NCBI GenBank assembly: GCA_022842445.1
Contig: JALHPO010000001.1
Coordinates: 211,558-275,557 of the forward strand
Direction: 5' to 3'
Source: Nitrospira sp.
Lineage (GTDB): Bacteria > Nitrospirota > Nitrospiria > Nitrospirales > Nitrospiraceae
Length of the DNA: 64,000 nucleotides
Both the position numbers and the translations under genes were made by a program. Under the pieces are notes generated by a model, which made no database searches, had not been told where the DNA came from, and saw nothing but the letters and a program-made list of their open reading frames with translations. Numbering within the stretch: the first letter of the stretch is position 1; every line of letters starts with the position of its first letter. Shown here one piece after another: positions 61,634-64,000 of the stretch.

Positions 61634-63379
61634 ATGATGCGGAGACGAAAACTTGTCGTGATGGCCAGCCTCCTCAGCATGCTCGGTATAGGCAACCCCG
61701 GCTGGGCACAGGATCCTTCGTCACCCCCAGAACAGCCAGAGTCTTCTTCCAGTCGGGCCGAGCAATCGCCTCCCCAGGAAGGAGTTGCCGGACCCGATCA
61801 GGTCCAGAGCCGCGGCCTGGAGGTCTTCGGCTGCCCGTTGTCGCTTGACGCCGGGGCCATGAGCAGATGTTTTCAACGCGTGCTGGATCGTGAAGGCGAC
61901 AGGATACGCGATCAGATGCAACGGGAGTTCGATCGTAATCCGTTCCTGGCGAAACTTGATCACGAACGGAAAATTCTCCAGGCCGTTGCGCAACTACCTC
62001 TCCAACCGCTCATGACCTGTCTTAAGAATGCTCCTAATCAGGCACAAACCGATATCGGAGCGCAGGTGCAACGTTGGGTTGCGGATCCCGGCAATTACGC
62101 CGAAGACGCTATCCAGTACGCACTTGCACAGACACGCGGCGATCTGGCGGCCATTCTCCGCGAAGAGATGCAGGCCCGACAATTCCTCTCAACCTCGCCG
62201 ACACCTTCCCAAGCTTGGGACCGTTCCGTCCAAATGTTCGATCGCCTGAGCCAGCGTAGTGCCGGCACCCGCTGCCTGATGCAATTCATCTCCCCCCACC
62301 TTCCCAAGCTAAAACAGGCGATGGTTCAGAGTCATTCGGCTATCGCCTCGCAGTTCCAGCAAATTTTTGACCCTCAAACCGTGGCGGTGGTGCATCAAAC
62401 CAGAGCCCAAACCGTCGGACGTACGTTGGTCGCAGCTGCTGGAGGCAAACCTCGTCCCGTTTCCGTTGCTGGCACTTCTGTGCCGGTGGCTCCTGCGCCG
62501 TTGGCTGCACTCCCTTTGACACCACCCTCTGCTCCCTTAATGCAAGTCAAGCCGGGCTTGATCGCTCCCCGCGGTCTTTCGGAGGAGGCAGCTTCGGGTC
62601 CATCTGCCGGCGAAGGCGAGGTGACATCACGGGGAACCATCCAATTAGGCGGTGGATATTCGCTGAGAACCCCCGATCCCCCACCGCCTCCGCCGTTATC
62701 CGATCTCGTTCCGGAGAAAGCGTCTTTGGCAAAAATGGCAAAAGGTATGCTCGCGGAGGCCTTGCTGGATGCCAATTTCATGCAACAACTTTCGACGAAG
62801 GTCAATCAGGTTGCACAAGTCGGGACCAATCCTCAGGCCGCTCAAACGGCTATCGTTGAATTGCGCACACTGATTTCTTTGGCACAATCCGTTCCACCCG
62901 ACGCTCGATTCGACTTCGGCTGGGAGGTCTTGAGATACGCAGGTCACAGAACCCTTGACCAGTACGGCACATCTCAAGCCATGGCAAACGGCACAGTCCT
63001 GAAGGATATGGTCGTGCTCGGAGTGATGGCGCAGTGCGGGATCTTCCCATTCGTCGGCGGTGTGACCTGTGCCCCGCCGGTCTGGTTGGCGGAAGTAATT
63101 GCCGGCACTGTGGTGGAATCCATCAGCGATTCCTTGCTTGAGGGCGAACACAAAGATCTGGACAGAGTCATGACCGACGCGAAAGGACCTATTCGGGCTG
63201 GACGCGATCCACTGGAGGTTCAGGCCACAACCGGCTCGATGGGCGTGCTTGTGAGAGAACTTCCGAACCGCGACGAGGTCATCGCATTCGCGGACGGATT
63301 GCTCCAAAACATGTATGGGCCGCTCTTAGCCTATCACCAGCAAGTGCTTATGCTTGCCGAAGCGGCAGTCCGTCGATAG
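61634..63379 (+). CDS. Large exported protein of unknown function
   Basis: 581 residues from ATG 61634 (AAAGGAG seven bases upstream). Signal peptide RRRKLVVMASLLSMLGIGNP then GWAQ. The chain contains Cys in VFGCPLSLDAG and in MSRCFQRV, a Pro/Ala-rich middle (about 260-370), and a last third with LKDMVVLGVMAQCGIFPFVG, a hydrophobic segment that could be a membrane hairpin. No family is recognised. The open frame extends upstream to 61403, but without signal-like sequence. It follows the caspase gene. Confidence 0.75.
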   Translation: MMRRRKLVVMASLLSMLGIGNPGWAQDPSSPPEQPESSSSRAEQSPPQEGVAGPDQVQSRGLEVFGCPLSLDAGAMSRCFQRVLDREGDRIRDQMQREFDRNPFLAKLDHERKILQAVAQLPLQPLMTCLKNAPNQAQTDIGAQVQRWVADPGNYAEDAIQYALAQTRGDLAAILREEMQARQFLSTSPTPSQAWDRSVQMFDRLSQRSAGTRCLMQFISPHLPKLKQAMVQSHSAIASQFQQIFDPQTVAVVHQTRAQTVGRTLVAAAGGKPRPVSVAGTSVPVAPAPLAALPLTPPSAPLMQVKPGLIAPRGLSEEAASGPSAGEGEVTSRGTIQLGGGYSLRTPDPPPPPPLSDLVPEKASLAKMAKGMLAEALLDANFMQQLSTKVNQVAQVGTNPQAAQTAIVELRTLISLAQSVPPDARFDFGWEVLRYAGHRTLDQYGTSQAMANGTVLKDMVVLGVMAQCGIFPFVGGVTCAPPVWLAEVIAGTVVESISDSLLEGEHKDLDRVMTDAKGPIRAGRDPLEVQATTGSMGVLVRELPNRDEVIAFADGLLQNMYGPLLAYHQQVLMLAEAAVRR

Positions 63380-63392
63380 GCGGGATCGGTGA

Positions 63393-63641
63393 ACTGAGCC
63401 GAATCACAGTGCGGCTACAGCAGAACCTGATGGGCATGATCTCACTCCTATTGAGGCTAACGCACAGGTGACGATTCAACGCAACGTCACCGCACTTGTT
63501 GAGGGCAACGGTGGGCTGGATCTGAAAGGCGCGGTCGTCAAATTGAACGGCGGCACGACCGTCATGCTCTCGATCAAGGAAACTGCCGGCGACAAACACA
63601 AGTTAAAGACGCTCGCGCAGAAAGCTATTGGACGGTTCTGA
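63393..63641 (+). pseudogene. Open fragment without a start codon
   Basis: After an in-frame TGA at 63390-63392 the frame reads TEPNHSAATAEPDGHDLTPI then ANAQVTIQRNVTALVEGNGG then LDLKGAVVKLNGGTTVMLSI, ending at 63641. No in-frame ATG exists before codon 50 or so, and the only early GTG has no ribosome binding site. The beta-rich GNGGLDLKGAVVKLN segment resembles the C-terminal repeats of phage/secretion baseplate-like proteins, but this is weak. Likely a decayed or laterally brought fragment. Confidence 0.4.
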
Positions 63642-63955
63642 AGCCATGGCATCGGCCTACTTCGATCATGGCGTGATGTCCTGGCGTGCTGGCCGATGTT
63701 CGATTACAAAAGGTCAGGGACGCCGACTACCTCTCAGGACGCCGTGCAGTCTCCATTGGAGACGGTGCTTTCCCGCCGCAGCTTCAAAACTCTGTGCGCA
63801 AGGACTCGTGCGGGCATCGGACTACCGGGAAAGTCCGGGTAATTGGCCGATGCCTGGCCGACATCCGATCGGCCGCCTTTTGATCACATCGCCTTCGTCT
63901 GAACTTTTTCACCGATCTTTCCGACCTACGCGCAGAAGCCCCTGAGGAGGCGCGT
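63642..63955. other. Stretch with no supported gene near the right edge
   Basis: Frames on the plus strand (63628-63945 and 63686-63883) lack ribosome binding sites. One of them, starting VLADVRLQKVRDADYLSGRR, has an ordinary look but no known motif. Nothing else is seen before the GAGGAG at 63944. Confidence 0.3.
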
Positions 63956-64000
63956 ATGGAAATCATTTATTGCGACAAGCACGCGAACAGGCCGCCCGAC
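63956..64000 (+). CDS. Start of a protein gene, cut by the window edge
   Basis: ATG 63956 follows a strong GAGGAG by about six bases. The first residues are MEIIYCDKHANRPPD, and the frame is open to base 64000. The Cys-Asp-Lys-His start is unusual and could be metal-binding, but the rest is outside the window. Confidence 0.55.
   Translation, partial: MEIIYCDKHANRPPD

Overview
The window looks like a piece of a Nitrospira-type (Nitrospirota) chromosome. This is an inference from gene content, not a database match: rph-rdgB followed by tRNA-Pro sequence, a thiS/cysK/moeB/thrC/moaD/NIL/moeB/JAMM cluster, DUF3386/DUF5069 genes, a caspase-fold lipoprotein, and fairly GC-rich DNA with short degenerate repeats at gene borders. 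Most of it is ordinary chromosomal housekeeping. Two stretches (about 33.6-46.2 kb and both ends of the window) look accessory, with small or broken addiction-type genes, dispersed repeats and gene fragments.

Layout. 0-1.3 kb: a secreted-protein gene cut by the window edge, a tiny lipoprotein, and a truncated tRNA-Pro beside an inverted repeat. 1.3-2.7 kb: rph-rdgB with a clear promoter. 3.1-4.9 kb: an HD-GYP response regulator and an unknown gene. 5.1-8.8 kb: metH. 8.9-13.4 kb: small envelope proteins, a DUF2007 protein, and a CADD/PqqC-like enzyme coupled to an FGE-like protein. 13.7-15.6 kb: methionine salvage genes mtnB-mtnD-mtnC. 15.5-18.6 kb: an FmdB-type operon, hemW and small proteins. 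18.7-23.8 kb: a Ca2+/H+ antiporter, a ClpS-like adaptor, a Lys/Ala/Pro-rich protein, DUF3386 and DUF5069, and a degenerate GGDEF protein with an apparent N-terminal frameshift. 24.1-33.6 kb: secreted thiol oxidoreductase, NAD(P)-binding protein, stand-alone di-iron beta-lactamase-fold protein, HDOD-GAF protein, TPM-domain protein, nucleotidyltransferase-like protein, FAD monooxygenase and PLD-family protein.

33.8-35.9 kb holds three copies of an 87-bp palindromic element among damaged toxin-antitoxin genes. 36.0-41.3 kb is the most coherent system: two ubiquitin-like sulfur carriers (ThiS-like ending GGGR and MoaD/CysO-like ending GG), two MoeB/ThiF-type E1 enzymes, cysteine synthase, threonine synthase, a NIL-domain protein and a JAMM peptidase. 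I read it as a protein-thiocarboxylate route feeding sulfur into cysteine and possibly other products, with the JAMM enzyme trimming or releasing the carrier. It would connect to metH and the mtn genes only at the level of general sulfur metabolism.

41.4-46.7 kb mixes secreted proteins (cupin, PD40 propeller), DUF3703, tiny membrane ORFs and a frameshifted DUF4160 / DUF2442 pair. 47.1-50.9 kb: an ABC exporter, peptide deformylase, a HEAT-repeat secreted protein and a coiled-coil protein. 51.0-55.2 kb: glgC followed by a Ski2-like helicase whose two halves are separate genes in reversed order. 55.3-64 kb: envelope proteins (two beta-barrels), a large Sel1/coiled-coil/caspase lipoprotein, an exported protein, a start-less fragment and a gene cut by the right edge.
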